Shown here piece after piece: positions 63,883-64,000 of a DNA stretch of 64,000 bases. Position 1 is the first letter of the stretch. Every line of letters starts with the position of its first letter. Source of the DNA: Limosilactobacillus balticus (GTDB lineage: Bacteria > Bacillota > Bacilli > Lactobacillales > Lactobacillaceae); assembly GCF_014145615.1 (NCBI RefSeq), contig NZ_JACIVH010000069.1:79194-143193 (forward strand), written 5' to 3'. The position numbers were made by a program, and so were the translations under genes. The notes under the pieces were generated by a model. The model worked only from the letters and a program-made list of their open reading frames with translations, was not told the origin of the DNA and did not search any database.

Positions 63883-64000
63883 ATCGAGTAGGAGATAATT
63901 GATTATTTCAATTATCGACCTCTCACACCACCGTACGTACGGTTCCGTATACGGCGGTTCGACAACTTAATCACATTGAATTGACTGGAGCGTCTTGGAC
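63883..64000 (-). mobile_element. 3' end of a group II intron (domains V and VI)
   Basis: On the minus strand domain V is clear: CCGCCGTA-TACG-GAAC-CGTA-CG-TACGGTGG (63957-63928), a stem with a CG bulge and four-base loop. Domain VI follows with GATAATTG/CAATTATC arms and the typical end CTCCTACTCGAT at 63883. Its reverse-transcriptase gene is cut by the window edge. The intron lies in the same direction as the aminotransferase, about 120 bases upstream of it. Confidence 0.85.
63967..64000 (-). CDS. C-terminal tip of the group II intron reverse transcriptase (partial)
   Basis: The last codons before a TAA at 63967 read SKTLQSIQCD, just upstream of domain V, where the intron-encoded protein ends in this class. 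Only eleven codons are in the window, so the frame is not certain; the next frame also stops, at 63971. Confidence 0.45.
   Translation of the reverse strand, partial: SKTLQSIQCD

Overview
The window is chromosomal DNA of an AT-rich, obligately heterofermentative lactic acid bacterium of the family Lactobacillaceae. Gene content, protein style and the repeats suggest Limosilactobacillus reuteri or a close relative, but the species call is inference. Almost everything is core-genome housekeeping in conserved Firmicutes blocks. There is no prophage, CRISPR array, rRNA or tRNA, and the only mobile DNA is a group II intron cut by the right edge.

Layout. 1-5.9 kb: partial acyl-CoA thioesterase, a transporter remnant, trxB, the lactate-oxidation operon lutABC (plus strand), galU. 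6-16 kb (minus): gpsA, lgt, hprK, two small envelope proteins, prfB with its programmed +1 frameshift, secA, hpf, comFC and comFA, with the comFA partner yvyE/yigZ divergent. 16.7-23 kb: MarR-controlled multidrug exporter, a small membrane protein, a KimA-like and an amino-acid APC permease, and a decayed YbaK/ProX deacylase gene. 23-28 kb: groES-groEL behind a CIRCE element, rex, and a divergent ABC-F ATPase. 28-34.5 kb: a ketopantoate-reductase-like gene, then an aminotransferase/omega-amidase operon behind a T-box, facing the proBAC operon behind its own short T-box.

34.6-43 kb (minus): tsaD, rimI, tsaB, galE, and a polyphosphate cluster ppx-ppk plus a degenerate Ppx paralogue. 43-50.4 kb (minus): acyl-ACP thioesterase, then the recombination/replication block rsmI-yabA-holB-darA-tmk-yaaL-recR-ebfC-dnaX and the SRP RNA gene. 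50.4-58 kb: tadA, then nrdH-nrdE-nrdF behind a tandem pair of NrdR boxes, and adhE behind a Rex-like site. 58-64 kb: a PadR/DUF1700/DUF4097 envelope operon, mscL, two small unknown genes, rplJ-rplL with the L10 leader, a repeat and gene remnant, a PLP aminotransferase, and the 3' end of the group II intron.

Functional links: Rex and AdhE form a redox circuit (NAD regeneration by ethanol formation). LutABC and TrxB are also redox functions. The KimA-like transporter and the PII-like DarA are both families known to bind c-di-AMP. HPr kinase and a palindrome near adhE hint at catabolite control. No wholly new multi-gene system is evident. The most unusual items are the back-to-back T-box operons, the very compact proline T-box, the Ppx pair in which one protein seems to keep the catalytic half and the other the HD-like half, and phased repeats upstream of galE.
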